Shown: positions 38,212 to 47,131, numbered from the stretch's first letter. The stretch: 64,000 nucleotides of DNA from Xenorhabdus yunnanensis (GCF_028598805.1 NZ_JAQRFI010000004.1:62001-126000), one strand, 5' to 3'. The notes: a model not told the origin generated them from the letters alone. Made by a program: numbers and translations.

Positions 38212-39126
38212 ATGCGTATCTTAATTACGGGAGGAACAGGATTGATTGGTCATCGCTTGACCTGCCAATTGCTCTCGCTCTCCCACTCCATCACCATTTT
38301 GAGTCGTTCACCACAAAAGGTGTATTCTCTGTTTTCTGATCGCGTTGAATGTTGGGCGACGCTAAATGACCTGCACGATCTGAACGGCTTTGATGCCGTT
38401 ATCAATCTTGCTGGCGAACCTATTATCAATAAGCGATGGACAGCGAAGCAAAAAGAAATACTTTGTCAAAGCCGCTGGCAACTCACTGAACAGTTGAGTA
38501 AGCTAATTAAAGCCAGTAACTCTCCTCCATCTGTATTTATTTCCGGTTCAGCCGTTGGCTATTATGGTGATCAGGGACAATCAGTAGTTACCGAAGATGA
38601 TTCTCCTCACAATGAGTTTGCCCATCAGCTTTGTGAGCGTTGGGAGCAGATTGCGTTACAAGCCAGAAGCGACAAAACCCGCGTATGCTTGTTACGTACA
38701 GGCATTGTGTTGGCCCCAAAAGGTGGTGCACTGCAAAAAATGCTACCACTGTTCCGGTTAGGTTTAGGTGGAGCAATCGGCAATGGCAAGCAATATATGC
38801 CGTGGATACACATTGATGATATGGTCAATGGTATCTATTACTTACTGATATCGCCTGAACTACATGGCCCCTTTAATATGACATCTCCTTATCCTGTTCA
38901 TAATGAATTGTTCAGTTCCGCACTTGCCAGTGTATTACACCGCCCTGCCTTCATACGCATTCCTGAATTTGTATTAAAAATAATGATGGGGGAAGCAGCG
39001 GAATTAGTTTTGGGTGGTCAACAAGCCATTCCGAAAAGGCTGGAAGAAGCCGGATTTGGTTTCCGTTACTTTCAACTAGAGGAAGCCTTGCAGGATGTAA
39101 TAAAGGCAAAAAATAATGTCCTGTAA
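38212..39126 (+). CDS. yfcH: NAD(P)-dependent epimerase-like protein YfcH
   Basis: 304-residue extended-SDR protein of the TIGR01777 family. The Rossmann motif is GGTGLIG at about residue 7. Family blocks follow: [50 protein letters not shown] and PWIHIDDMV, ending with the DUF1731-type tail [16 protein letters not shown]. Its reaction is unknown. The frame opens at a GTG (38206), but ATG 38212 with AGGGGG before it is the better start. In E. coli folX lies between yfcG and yfcH; it is absent here. Confidence 0.9.
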   Translation: MRILITGGTGLIGHRLTCQLLSLSHSITILSRSPQKVYSLFSDRVECWATLNDLHDLNGFDAVINLAGEPIINKRWTAKQKEILCQSRWQLTEQLSKLIKASNSPPSVFISGSAVGYYGDQGQSVVTEDDSPHNEFAHQLCERWEQIALQARSDKTRVCLLRTGIVLAPKGGALQKMLPLFRLGLGGAIGNGKQYMPWIHIDDMVNGIYYLLISPELHGPFNMTSPYPVHNELFSSALASVLHRPAFIRIPEFVLKIMMGEAAELVLGGQQAIPKRLEEAGFGFRYFQLEEALQDVIKAKNNVL

Positions 39127-39135
39127 CCTTCTTGC

Positions 39136-39262
39136 TATACCCTTCGTCTTTCAAGTTGCCTCTTTGTTGGCTGCGCTCACTCACCCCGGTCACATAGTTA
39201 TCTATGCTCCCGGGGATTCGCTCCCTTGCCGCCGCGACGTATCTTGAAATCCATTGGGTATA
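39136..39262. repeat. Complete ERIC (IRU) element, 127 bp
   Basis: Imperfect palindrome beginning TATACCCTTCGTC and ending ATTGGGTATA. It contains the ERIC hallmarks AAGTTGCCTCTTTGTTGGCT, CTCACCCCGGTCAC and GGGGATTCGCTC. The length of 127 bp equals the canonical element. It lies 10 bp after yfcH, at the left edge of the acquired cassette. Confidence 0.93.
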
Positions 39263-39617
39263 TTTCTTAATAGACCAATAAAACTATATATCTGACGATT
39301 TTTATTATTAAATCATTCAGCCTTGCACTTAGTTTAATTATTTAACTTTATTGTTAAAAAACCAATCAAATAAGCTTCCCTACTTATTTCACCAGAATTA
39401 TAAGTAATTTTATAAAATCAGAAAAAAGACAAAAAACAGAACAAAGAAACAAAAAATAAATAAACACAATTAAAAATCACACATTATATAAGAAACGTGG
39501 TTATTATAACTAATTGATGATAACAATACCGCGAGCAAACAAAAATTATGTCTTTATAACTAAAGGTTATTTATATATTATCATTGTGAAAAAAACCTGC
39601 TCCCAAGAGGAGTTAAC
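39263..39617 (+). promoter_or_regulatory. AT-rich upstream region of the PLP-enzyme cassette
   Basis: 355 bp without a gene, rich in A-runs (39420-39480). The only clear signal is AGAGGAG at 39607-39613, the ribosome-binding site of the next gene. A promoter must lie here but cannot be placed reliably. Confidence 0.5.
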
Positions 39618-40592
39618 ATGAATATTACTTGCAAGAAAAATAATGTTGGGATATTAAATTTAATCGGAACTACCCCAGTAGTTAATATTCTCACTTCTGT
39701 ATATCCCGATAGTGATATTAGAATTAAGCTGGAATCTTATAATCCAGGGGGATCTATAAAAGATAGAGTGGCACTGAAAATAATTACTGATGCAGAGTTA
39801 TCAGGAAAACTCACCCCAGGAGATGAGTTGGTCGAAGCAACCTCAGGAAATACAGGAATAGGAATTGCTTGGATTGGTCACTTAAAAGGGTATAAAGTCA
39901 CTATAGTAACCCATGACAGGATCAGTAAAGAAAAACTACTTTTACTTAAATACTATGGTGCTAATATAATTATCATGCCATCAGATGCAGGAGCGAATTC
40001 AGAAGATAATTATGTTGAAGTTGCAAAAAGATATGCAAATCAAAAAGGTAGATATTTTTGCAACCAATTTTTTAACTATTCAAATGTTATGGCACACTAT
40101 TCTTCCACTGCGCCAGAACTGTGGCTTCAGGGAGGGCTAAATGCTGATGCTATAGTATGTGGTGTTGGCTCTGGCGGAACATTGATGGGAATACATAAAT
40201 ACTTTCGTGAAAAAGGAAGCCAAGCACGATTTATTGTTGCCGATCCCATTGGTTCTATATATCAACAATATTTTTCAGGTGTAGAATATCACCCCGTGCC
40301 TTGGAGTATCGAAGGCATTGGTTCTAACTTTATTCCAGGAATAATAAAAAAAGATGCTGTTGATGATATATATGCAATTTCTGACGAAGAAGCATTCTCC
40401 GCCTGTCGCCTCACAAGATATCATGATTCTATTGATATAGGTTTATCTAGTGGGGCTGTTGTAGCCGCCGCTATAAAAGAAATACATAAAAACCCTAAGT
40501 GTAAAATAATGTGTATTTCTCCAGATTCAGGTGAACGCTATATATCTAAATTTCAACAACAGGATATTAAAAATGAAAAAAGCAAATGTTGA
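39618..40592 (+). CDS. CBS-type PLP-dependent beta-replacement synthase
   Basis: 324-residue fold-type II PLP enzyme. PLP Lys48 lies in GGSIKDR; the phosphate/substrate loop is SGNTG at 76-80; the second glycine loop is GVGSGGT. Several blocks resemble the catalytic core of cystathionine beta-synthase more than cysteine synthase: VADPIGSIY, WSIEGIGSNFIPGIIKKDAVDD, ISDEEAFSACRL and the terminal PDSGERYISKF. The haem and CBS regulatory domains of the animal enzyme are absent. CBS-type enzymes join serine (or an activated serine, or cysteine) to a thiol to give a thioether, for example cystathionine or lanthionine. A SbnA-like role with an amine nucleophile is an alternative. Codons and base composition are AT-rich. 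The next gene overlaps by 20 bp. Confidence 0.85.
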   Translation: MNITCKKNNVGILNLIGTTPVVNILTSVYPDSDIRIKLESYNPGGSIKDRVALKIITDAELSGKLTPGDELVEATSGNTGIGIAWIGHLKGYKVTIVTHDRISKEKLLLLKYYGANIIIMPSDAGANSEDNYVEVAKRYANQKGRYFCNQFFNYSNVMAHYSSTAPELWLQGGLNADAIVCGVGSGGTLMGIHKYFREKGSQARFIVADPIGSIYQQYFSGVEYHPVPWSIEGIGSNFIPGIIKKDAVDDIYAISDEEAFSACRLTRYHDSIDIGLSSGAVVAAAIKEIHKNPKCKIMCISPDSGERYISKFQQQDIKNEKSKC

Positions 40593-41799
40593 AGAAAAAA
40601 TAGCCAGAGATAATGGCACGCCGTTCTATCTATACAGTGAAAATAAAATAATCAAAAATATCAATGAATTAAAAAAGGAATTCAACTCTTCCAATTATGA
40701 AATTCTTTATGCAATGAAAGCAAACTCTAATCCTTACATTGTAAAACTGATTTATTCATATGGCATTGGTGTTGATGCATGTTCTATAGAAGAAATAGAG
40801 CTTGCATTAAGGTGCAATATTCCCTCTCATAAAATACATTACAATGCGGATTGCCTGACAAAAAATGAAATTGAGTTTGCTTTTCAGAAAAATGTAAATG
40901 TGTCCATTGGTTCTCTTGATGCTTTAGATGATATAGAGACATCTTCATTAGAAAAATCGATTACTTTGCGGGTAAATACCGGGATTGGTGCGGGTCACTC
41001 AAGTAAAGTTATTACTAATGGTGAGATGTCTAAATTTGGCATATCACCTTCAGAAATCAACCATGCCCAGAAAATTTGTAACTCCAAGAAAATAAAAATC
41101 AGCGGCTTGCATTCTCATACTGGATCAGGTGAGATGTCTACAAAAATGTATATTGAGAATGCTGAGTTTTTAATGGAGTTATCGATACAACTTGATTCCC
41201 TTTCTCATCTGAATTTTGGCGGTGGTTTCGGTTATGATTATAAATCCTATGAACAATATGATCTCCGTTCAATAAGAAGCTCTTTGGACTCGCTTAGAAA
41301 AAATTTTAATATATCCGATAAAACAAAATTCATTATTGAGCCGGGCAGATTCTTTGTTGCAAATGCAGGTAAGCTGGTTGCTAAAGTATGCTCCCTGAAA
41401 AGTTTCGGAAATCGAAATTTTATGGGATTAGATACTGGATATAACCATTTTCCTCGGTGTTTCTACTATAATGCATGGCATCACATTGAAAACATCAGCT
41501 CCAAAGAAAAGCATATAGAACAATATGATATAGAACAATATGATATAGAAAAATACGATGTTGTAGGAAACCTGTGCCAATCAGGAGATGTATTTACTCG
41601 TGAAAGGCCTTTACCAAAAACAAAAAAAGGAGATCTTATTTGCATTAATGATGTTGGTGCTTATGGCTACTCCATGAGTTCAAACTTCAATCTTCGTCGA
41701 CGCCCTGCTGAATATATTCTGGACAAAAGTGGCTCTATTATACAAATTCGTAGAGCTGAAAATTTTGAAGATCTTTTCTCAACTGGTTTTTTGGATTAA
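40573..41799 (+). CDS. DAP/ornithine-decarboxylase-like PLP enzyme (fold type III)
   Basis: 408 residues. An alanine-racemase-like barrel with PLP Lys49 in YAMKANSN, HSHTGSG in the middle, GGGFGYDY, EPGRFFVANAG, then a beta domain with LCQSGDVF and NDVGAYGYSMSSNFN. The last two motifs are those of diaminopimelate decarboxylase (C-E-S-x-D and GAY). The usual Glu of CES is Gln here (CQS), which may signal a different substrate. I take ATG 40573, preceded by AGGA at 8 bases, over an ATG 14 codons upstream; it overlaps the previous gene by 20 bp, implying coupled translation. A 15-bp tandem repeat (41518-41559) inserts EQYDI/EQYDI/EKYD in a surface loop. It may decarboxylate the product of the preceding synthase. 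Confidence 0.8.
   Translation: MKKANVEEKIARDNGTPFYLYSENKIIKNINELKKEFNSSNYEILYAMKANSNPYIVKLIYSYGIGVDACSIEEIELALRCNIPSHKIHYNADCLTKNEIEFAFQKNVNVSIGSLDALDDIETSSLEKSITLRVNTGIGAGHSSKVITNGEMSKFGISPSEINHAQKICNSKKIKISGLHSHTGSGEMSTKMYIENAEFLMELSIQLDSLSHLNFGGGFGYDYKSYEQYDLRSIRSSLDSLRKNFNISDKTKFIIEPGRFFVANAGKLVAKVCSLKSFGNRNFMGLDTGYNHFPRCFYYNAWHHIENISSKEKHIEQYDIEQYDIEKYDVVGNLCQSGDVFTRERPLPKTKKGDLICINDVGAYGYSMSSNFNLRRRPAEYILDKSGSIIQIRRAENFEDLFSTGFLD
41518..41559 (+). repeat. 15-bp tandem repeat in the decarboxylase-like gene
   Basis: Units GAACAATATGATATA at 41518-41532 and 41533-41547 are identical; a diverged partial third unit runs to 41559. They encode repeated acidic EQYDI blocks just before the LCQSGD motif. 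Confidence 0.95.
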
Positions 41800-41802
41800 G
41801 TA

Positions 41803-42738
41803 ATGAATATTGCCATCTCTAATCTGTTGCCAATACTGATAGCATTTGTTGTCGGATTCAATTTTAATAAGTTTTTTAAGCATAAAAACATAAGGTTAAT
41901 TGATCTTGTCTCTAACCTATGCCTTTACTCACTATTAATTCTAATGGGGATAACGATTGGCGCAATACCTGGAATTATAAGCAAGCTAACTGATGTTGGT
42001 ATTAATGCTATAAGTATAGCTTTCGCCTCATCCTTATCTATAGTGATTGTTTTAAAGTTTTTTCATATCAAAACAGCCGGTAATGAAAAAAATAAAGTAA
42101 CAACCAGTAATAATCAAAAAGATGATTTTGATATCATGGGATATATTAAGGACCCTATCTTACTTGCAAGTCTGGTAATAATAGGTTTCTTTCTTGGTTA
42201 CTATAAAATAACGCCAGAGATAGATTATGATATAGTCATATCTTTATTGTTATATCTTCTGATATTTGTTATTGCTATGAAACTCTCCTTGTCGGGATTG
42301 AGTTTGAAAGAAATATTTTTTAATCGTTACAATATCGTAATGACATTTTTTACTATTGCAGCATCTTATATAGGCGCAGCACTAATTTCTTTTTTTATTC
42401 CATTATCTCTTACTCAAAGTTTAGCTGTAAGTTCGGGTTTTGGTTGGTATACCCTGTCAGGTATTCTCTTCACCAAAATGAATGATCCATTGCTAGGCTC
42501 TGTTGCTTTCCTGTGTGATTTATTTCGTGAAGTCATTGCATTACTTCTGATACCGACACTTTCGCGTATAGGGAATGGCAATATTGCAATTGGTGTCGCC
42601 GGTGCAACCGCAATGGATGTTACCCTTCCTATTATAGAAAAACACTGTGGTATTTCTTACGTTCCCGTTGCATTACTCTCTGGCGGCATCATCACGATTC
42701 TTGTGCCATTTCTTATTCCTTTTTTCTATTCGCTTTAA
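41803..42738 (+). CDS. LysO-type lysine/thialysine exporter (DUF340 family)
   Basis: 311-residue membrane protein with about eight or nine hydrophobic segments and a polar loop near residues 92-112. The C-terminal half matches remembered E. coli LysO (YbjE) block by block: SSGFGWYTLSGILFTK, LGSVAFLCDLFREVIALLLIP, VAGATAMDVTLPIIEK and the final LVPFLIPFF. E. coli LysO exports L-lysine and lowers sensitivity to the lysine analogue thialysine. It starts 3 bp after the decarboxylase stop, so it belongs to the same operon, and probably exports the basic amino acid made by the two PLP enzymes. It is a cassette copy; whether the genome has another lysO is not visible here. Confidence 0.85.
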   Translation: MNIAISNLLPILIAFVVGFNFNKFFKHKNIRLIDLVSNLCLYSLLILMGITIGAIPGIISKLTDVGINAISIAFASSLSIVIVLKFFHIKTAGNEKNKVTTSNNQKDDFDIMGYIKDPILLASLVIIGFFLGYYKITPEIDYDIVISLLLYLLIFVIAMKLSLSGLSLKEIFFNRYNIVMTFFTIAASYIGAALISFFIPLSLTQSLAVSSGFGWYTLSGILFTKMNDPLLGSVAFLCDLFREVIALLLIPTLSRIGNGNIAIGVAGATAMDVTLPIIEKHCGISYVPVALLSGGIITILVPFLIPFFYSL

Positions 42739-42765
42739 TAATCGCTTTAATTTTCGGAGGCTATG

Positions 42766-43434
42766 ATGTTGCAGACAAAAAGACTTTTTGATGATGCTCC
42801 TTATGACTGTACGTTTAACGCTAATGTTATCGAGGTTGGTGAAGATTATATTGTTTTAGATAAAACGTTATTTTATCCATTATCAGGAAACCAAAATTAC
42901 GATACGGGCGAGATCAATGGCATAGCTGTGACTGCTGTTAGTGTTGAAGAGGAACAAAATGAAAGTAACAAACTGTCTTTTACTTCTCCGATAAAGCACT
43001 ATGTTGATACTTCCGGGTTCGAAGTAGGACAACAGGTTATAGCCTCCATTAATGAAGAAAATCGGCTCAGAACTATGCGCTTACACTCTGCAAGCCATGT
43101 TGTTGAATATTTTATGAGGCAAATGAGCCGTTTTTTATCAGTAGAAGGCTCTTTTGTTAATATGGAGAAAGATAGAACTGATTATAAAATGTCAGAAAGT
43201 GTTACTGCTGAATTACTCGCTTCCCTTGAAGAGCAAGTCAATAACTTCATTTCCCAAGAAAATGAAATCACCTTTACGGCAGAGGATGGGCTAAGGTATT
43301 GGCAATGCCGTAACATAAAAATGTTATGTTGCGGCACCCATGTTTCCAATACTAAAGAAATCGGAAAGGTCAAACTTTCAAGAAAGAACAAAGGAAAAGG
43401 GATTAATAGAATAGAAATCACGCTAATGGATTAA
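42766..43434 (+). CDS. AlaX-type free-standing tRNA-editing protein
   Basis: 222 residues of the AlaRS/ThrRS editing superfamily. Zinc ligands are visible: H107 and H111 in LHSASH, C188 and H192 in CCGTHVSNTKEIG. The upstream glycine motif, usually GGGQ-like in AlaX proteins, reads PLSGNQNYDTGEI here. AlaX proteins hydrolyse wrongly charged Ser- or Gly-tRNA(Ala). I prefer ATG 42766, five bases after GGAGG, to the ATG three bases earlier. The gene closes a four-gene operon with two amino-acid-making enzymes and an exporter, so editing a tRNA mischarged with the pathway product is a reasonable idea; the altered glycine motif might mean altered specificity. Known tRNA-editing activity is inferred from family only. 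Confidence 0.82.
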   Translation: MLQTKRLFDDAPYDCTFNANVIEVGEDYIVLDKTLFYPLSGNQNYDTGEINGIAVTAVSVEEEQNESNKLSFTSPIKHYVDTSGFEVGQQVIASINEENRLRTMRLHSASHVVEYFMRQMSRFLSVEGSFVNMEKDRTDYKMSESVTAELLASLEEQVNNFISQENEITFTAEDGLRYWQCRNIKMLCCGTHVSNTKEIGKVKLSRKNKGKGINRIEITLMD

Positions 43435-43461
43435 ATGTTCTTTCATCTAAGATTGCTAAGG

Positions 43462-44052
43462 CTAAGTGCTATACCCAATGGGTTTAGCACCCTGCCAACG
43501 GCTAAATAGATCTTCTGGCAAGTCAATATCGAACTGATCCAGCACACGATTAACCGTCTGGTCGATGATATCCTGAATATGTTCAGGACGATGATAAAAT
43601 GCGGGAACAGGCGGCATTATCACCGCCCCAATTTCTGCGGCCTGCGTCATTAACCTCAAGTGCCCCAAGTGCAAGGGGGTTTCTCTCACCCCCAGCACTA
43701 ACTTGCGATTCTCTTTCAGAACAACATCGGCGGCACGGGTAATTAAGCCATCAGTGTAACTATGCACAATACCTGATAGGGTTTTTATCGAACAAGGCAA
43801 AATTACCATGCCCAATGTTTTAAAGGACCCAGAGGAAATGGATGCAGCAATATCACGATTGTCATGCACAACATCAGCCAACGCCTGTACATCCCGCAGA
43901 GGATAGTCCGTCTCCAATGCCAGAGTCTGCCGGGCTGATTGGCTGATCACCAAATGCGTTTCAATGCCTTCTACTGGCTGCAAAACTTGCAGTAACCTGA
44001 CACCATAAATCGCACCACTTGCTCCGGTCAGCCCGACAATCAATTTTTTCAT
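43462..44052 (-). CDS. ubiX: Flavin prenyltransferase UbiX
   Basis: 196 residues. Makes the prenylated-FMN cofactor of UbiD, the decarboxylase of ubiquinone synthesis. Typical motifs: LIVGLTGASGAIYGVRLL at the N-terminus, VILPCSIKTLSGIVHSYTDGLITRAADVVLKENRKLVLGVRETPL in the centre and PPVPAFYHRPEHIQDIID near the C-terminus. The frame extends 24 codons upstream to 44124, but ATG 44052 has GAGG at the right distance and gives the family N-terminus. It is downstream of purF on the same strand across 148 bp, as in other enterics. Its last codons and stop lie in a hairpin. Confidence 0.95.
   Translation of the reverse strand: MKKLIVGLTGASGAIYGVRLLQVLQPVEGIETHLVISQSARQTLALETDYPLRDVQALADVVHDNRDIAASISSGSFKTLGMVILPCSIKTLSGIVHSYTDGLITRAADVVLKENRKLVLGVRETPLHLGHLRLMTQAAEIGAVIMPPVPAFYHRPEHIQDIIDQTVNRVLDQFDIDLPEDLFSRWQGAKPIGYST
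43466..43490. terminator. Hairpin over the ubiX 3' end
   Basis: GTGCTATACCC and GGGTTTAGCAC can pair over 11 bp with one mismatch and a 3-base loop. It covers the last codons of ubiX and lies 31 bp after the convergent AlaX-type gene. No T-run follows on either strand. Confidence 0.35.
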
Positions 44053-44200
44053 GTTTTCCTCTGAGATTCTGGCTATATAGCAGAACCAACATAATACGAC
44101 ATAGCATCTGAATTCAAATGACAAGGTATCATTGCTTATAATGTATTTAGACTACGTCAAGTTATGCTGATTTAGCTATAACTGAATGATAATAAAAATA

Positions 44201-45718
44201 TTATCCTTCATTATATATTTCCAGATTCTCTATTTCGCCCTGCCCAAGCACTTTCATTGCATCGTCTTTACGCAAGTTTTCCAGATAGTCGAGGTAAATC
44301 TGGTCAATATCTTTCGTGACATAGATACCATCGAATACGGAGCATTCGAATTTTTCAATATCAGGGTTTTCTTCCCGTACAGCCTGAACAAGATCTTGGA
44401 GGTTTTGATATATCAAAGCATCAGCACCAATGATCTGGCGAATTTCATCCACTTCCCGGCCGTGGGCAATCAGCTCATTGGCATTCGGCATATCAATACC
44501 ATAAACATTCGGAAAGCGAACTTCCGGTGCTGCCGAAGCAAAATAGACTTTCTTGGCTCCTGCTTCACGGGCCAATTCAACAATTTGTTCAGAAGTGGTT
44601 CCACGCACAATGGAATCATCCACCAGTAAGACATTTTTACCCCTGAATTCAGCACGATTGGCATTCAGTTTGCGACGAACCGATTTACGTCGTTCATGCT
44701 GACCTGGCATGATAAAAGTACGCCCGACGTAACGATTTTTGACAAATCCCTGACGATAGGGTTTATCCAGAATGTGGGCGATTTCCAGTGCGATGTCACA
44801 AGATGTTTCCGGTACGGGAATGACGACATCAATGTGCAAATCTTCCCATTCACGGGCAATTTTTTCCCCCAACTTCCTCCCCATCCGCAAACGTGCGTTA
44901 TATACCGAAACCTTGTCAATAAAGGAATCCGGACGAGCAAGATAAACAAATTCGAACAAACAAGGGGTCAATGAAGGAGTTTCTGCACACTGGCGAGTAA
45001 ACAATTGCCCGTTTTCAGTGATATAAATTGCCTCACCAGAAGCCACATCACGCAAGAACTCATAACCCAATGTGTCCAGCGCCACACTTTCTGATGCCAC
45101 CATATATTCATAGCGGCCATCTTCCAGTGTTTTCTTGCCCAACACCAGAGGGCGAATGCCATGTGGATCACGAAAAGCAACCAATCCATGCCCAATAATC
45201 ATGGCAACACAAGCATAAGCGCCGCGAATTCTTTTGTGCATTTTTGAGACTGCCGAAAAAATATCGTCAGGCGCTAATGGAAAATGTGGAAATTGGGTTA
45301 ATTCATTAGCAAAAATATTCAGTAGGATTTCAGAATCTGAGGTCGTGTTGACATGACGGCGGGCATTTTCAAACAGCATTTTTTTTAATTCATGTGCGTT
45401 TGTCAGATTGCCATTATGCGCCAACGTGATACCAAAAGGAGAATTTACATAAAAAGGTTGCGCTTCGGATGCACTGGAACTGCCCGCCGTAGGATAACGA
45501 ACATGTCCAATCCCGATGGTTCCCTGTAAACGTAACATGTGCCGTGTTTCAAACACATCTTTGACCAAACCATTAGCCTTACGTAAGCGAAACCCATTGT
45601 TACCATCAATAGTTGCAATACCTGCTGCATCTTGTCCACGGTGCTGAAGCACCGTTAATGCATCATAAATCGATTGGTTAACCGGTGTAAAACCGACGAT
45701 ACCGACAATACCGCACAT
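44201..45718 (-). CDS. purF: Amidophosphoribosyltransferase
   Basis: First committed step of purine synthesis: PRPP plus glutamine to phosphoribosylamine. 505 residues. I start at ATG 45718 so that Cys2 (MCGIVGIVG) becomes the N-terminal nucleophile of the glutaminase domain after Met removal; the open frame runs five codons further upstream. C-terminal PRTase domain: [20 protein letters not shown] flexible loop and the PRPP motif [13 protein letters not shown]. Follows cvpA by 32 bp in the same direction, presumably one operon under the PurR site at 46295. Confidence 0.97.
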   Translation of the reverse strand: MCGIVGIVGFTPVNQSIYDALTVLQHRGQDAAGIATIDGNNGFRLRKANGLVKDVFETRHMLRLQGTIGIGHVRYPTAGSSSASEAQPFYVNSPFGITLAHNGNLTNAHELKKMLFENARRHVNTTSDSEILLNIFANELTQFPHFPLAPDDIFSAVSKMHKRIRGAYACVAMIIGHGLVAFRDPHGIRPLVLGKKTLEDGRYEYMVASESVALDTLGYEFLRDVASGEAIYITENGQLFTRQCAETPSLTPCLFEFVYLARPDSFIDKVSVYNARLRMGRKLGEKIAREWEDLHIDVVIPVPETSCDIALEIAHILDKPYRQGFVKNRYVGRTFIMPGQHERRKSVRRKLNANRAEFRGKNVLLVDDSIVRGTTSEQIVELAREAGAKKVYFASAAPEVRFPNVYGIDMPNANELIAHGREVDEIRQIIGADALIYQNLQDLVQAVREENPDIEKFECSVFDGIYVTKDIDQIYLDYLENLRKDDAMKVLGQGEIENLEIYNEG

Positions 45719-45750
45719 GTAGCCTTTCCTCATCAGCTAAGCGGAGAGCG

Positions 45751-46239
45751 TTATCTCTCCGGCAGGAAACTCGACGCACTTTGTAGGTAGTCAAAAAACC
45801 ACCTGATGATTTGACTGAATTGTGGGATCAGTTGTGATTGTTGCCAATCCTGACTTTTGGGAAGTGGCGTGAAAGAGTCCGCAACAAACAGAATAGCAGA
45901 GACAATCAAGACACCGCGCAAGGCCCCAAAACAGATCCCCAGAACCCGATCAGTACCTGACAGGCCTGTTCGCTGAACAAGTGAACCAATGACATAGTTT
46001 ACTATCGCACCAACAATCAGTGTTGCAATGAATAAGATAGCAATCGCTACTCCATTACGTACCAGTTCATCTTCAAGGCGGGTAAAATATGCCGCCAGAT
46101 AAGTATAGAAACGGCTTGCAACAAAGAAAGCACAGCCCCACGTTATCAGGGAGAGCGCTTCGCGAACAAAACCACGAATCAAGCTAACCAGTGCCGAGAA
46201 ACCAATGATGGCAATAATCGTATAATCAATCCAGACCAT
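45751..46239 (-). CDS. cvpA: Colicin V production protein homologue, inner membrane
   Basis: 162 residues with four hydrophobic segments (about 8-28, 30-48, 63-88, 98-122). Opens MVWIDYTIIAIIGFSALVSLIRGFVREAL, the conserved CvpA N-terminus, and has GTDRVLGICFGALRG before the last helix. CvpA is needed for colicin V production and for envelope tolerance in enterics; its molecular role is unresolved. First gene of the cvpA-purF operon, with a PurR box 55 bp upstream. Confidence 0.93.
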   Translation of the reverse strand: MVWIDYTIIAIIGFSALVSLIRGFVREALSLITWGCAFFVASRFYTYLAAYFTRLEDELVRNGVAIAILFIATLIVGAIVNYVIGSLVQRTGLSGTDRVLGICFGALRGVLIVSAILFVADSFTPLPKSQDWQQSQLIPQFSQIIRWFFDYLQSASSFLPER

Positions 46240-46281
46240 ATTTTAATCCAAAAACAGGCTCCCAACATTCAGGTCGGGCGC

Positions 46282-46310
46282 ATTCTAACAGAAAACGAAA
46301 ACGTTTGCGT
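46282..46310 (-). promoter_or_regulatory. cvpA-purF promoter with PurR operator
   Basis: On the minus strand ACGCAAACGTTTTCGT (46295-46310) matches the PurR consensus ACGCAAACGTTTNCNT in 15 of 16 positions. TAGAAT (46282-46287) is a -10 element, and the expected -35 position lies inside the operator, so bound PurR would block RNA polymerase, as known for enteric cvpA-purF. Confidence 0.9.
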
Positions 46311-46501
46311 AGTAGATTTATCACTCTATTGAAAATAATTTTCGGCAGGTAAATAAACTGCATTCGCTGTGATGGGTCAATCTTTAACTGCTGTCTCCAC
46401 AATGGAAAATCACCTGTCATATTTAACCCTTTTAAGCTCCATGGTAGAGCTTTTGGTATGATCACAGGAAGCTTTCAGCTCCCCATAAAGCGCCAATCCG
46501 A

Positions 46502-47131
46502 TTATGGCTTATAGTTTTTGATCTGTCCTTGTAACCCCGTGATTTTCCTTAATTCGGATAAAACGGATTCCAGTTTTTGCCTTGATGCATTCGGCCCAAC
46601 ATAGATCCGTGTTAGCTGTCCCTGTACCGGAGAAGAAGGAACTGTATATACCTGATGCCCCGAAAGACGCAACTTTGCTACTATCTCGTCAACTTTACCC
46701 GCATTTTTTAATGCGCCAAGTTGAACAACATATGCTGTTGCCTGAGGGGCTTGTACTGCTGACTTCGATTTAGTTTCTGGCTGATTTTCAATACGAGGTT
46801 CAACTTTAGCTGGTGGTTTAGTTTCCACTTTCCGCTGGGGAGGTACTTCAGGTTTCACCGTTGGCTCAGGCAACACGTCTGTATCTGACTTTTGTTCCTG
46901 TAATTGCATCGCTTCCACAGCATTTACAGGCGGTGTAGGCGGCGCGTTTTGTGTCAATGGTGAAATCGAACTAATATCCTCACCATTATCGGATTTTGGC
47001 ACCAAAGGAACCGAAGCAAATTTACTTTCGTTATATTTCTTATCGCCATCAAAAATTATAGGCAAAACAACCACGCTCAATGCGACAAGAACGAAAGTTC
47101 CAACCAAGCGATTTTGAAATTTACTGGCCAT
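46502..47131 (-). CDS. dedD: Cell-division SPOR-domain protein DedD
   Basis: 209 residues. N-terminal membrane anchor (LVGTFVLVALSVVVLPIIF near residue 9), a Pro/Lys-rich periplasmic linker, and a C-terminal SPOR domain (TAYVVQLGALKNAGKVDEIVAKL ... TRIYVGPNASRQKLESVLSEL) that binds denuded septal peptidoglycan. ATG 47131 is chosen because [11 protein letters not shown] is the family start; the frame extends 19 codons into folC. It overlaps the folC end by 11 bp. Confidence 0.92.
   Translation of the reverse strand: MASKFQNRLVGTFVLVALSVVVLPIIFDGDKKYNESKFASVPLVPKSDNGEDISSISPLTQNAPPTPPVNAVEAMQLQEQKSDTDVLPEPTVKPEVPPQRKVETKPPAKVEPRIENQPETKSKSAVQAPQATAYVVQLGALKNAGKVDEIVAKLRLSGHQVYTVPSSPVQGQLTRIYVGPNASRQKLESVLSELRKITGLQGQIKNYKP

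Noticed and set aside
44186-44629. 147-codon plus-strand open frame antisense to purF
   Set aside because: Shadow of purF: no ribosome-binding site and no recognisable family.
46434-46452. AAGCTC/GAGCTT hairpin between dedD and cvpA as a terminator
   Set aside because: The stem is only six pairs and no U-tract follows in the direction of the minus-strand genes.
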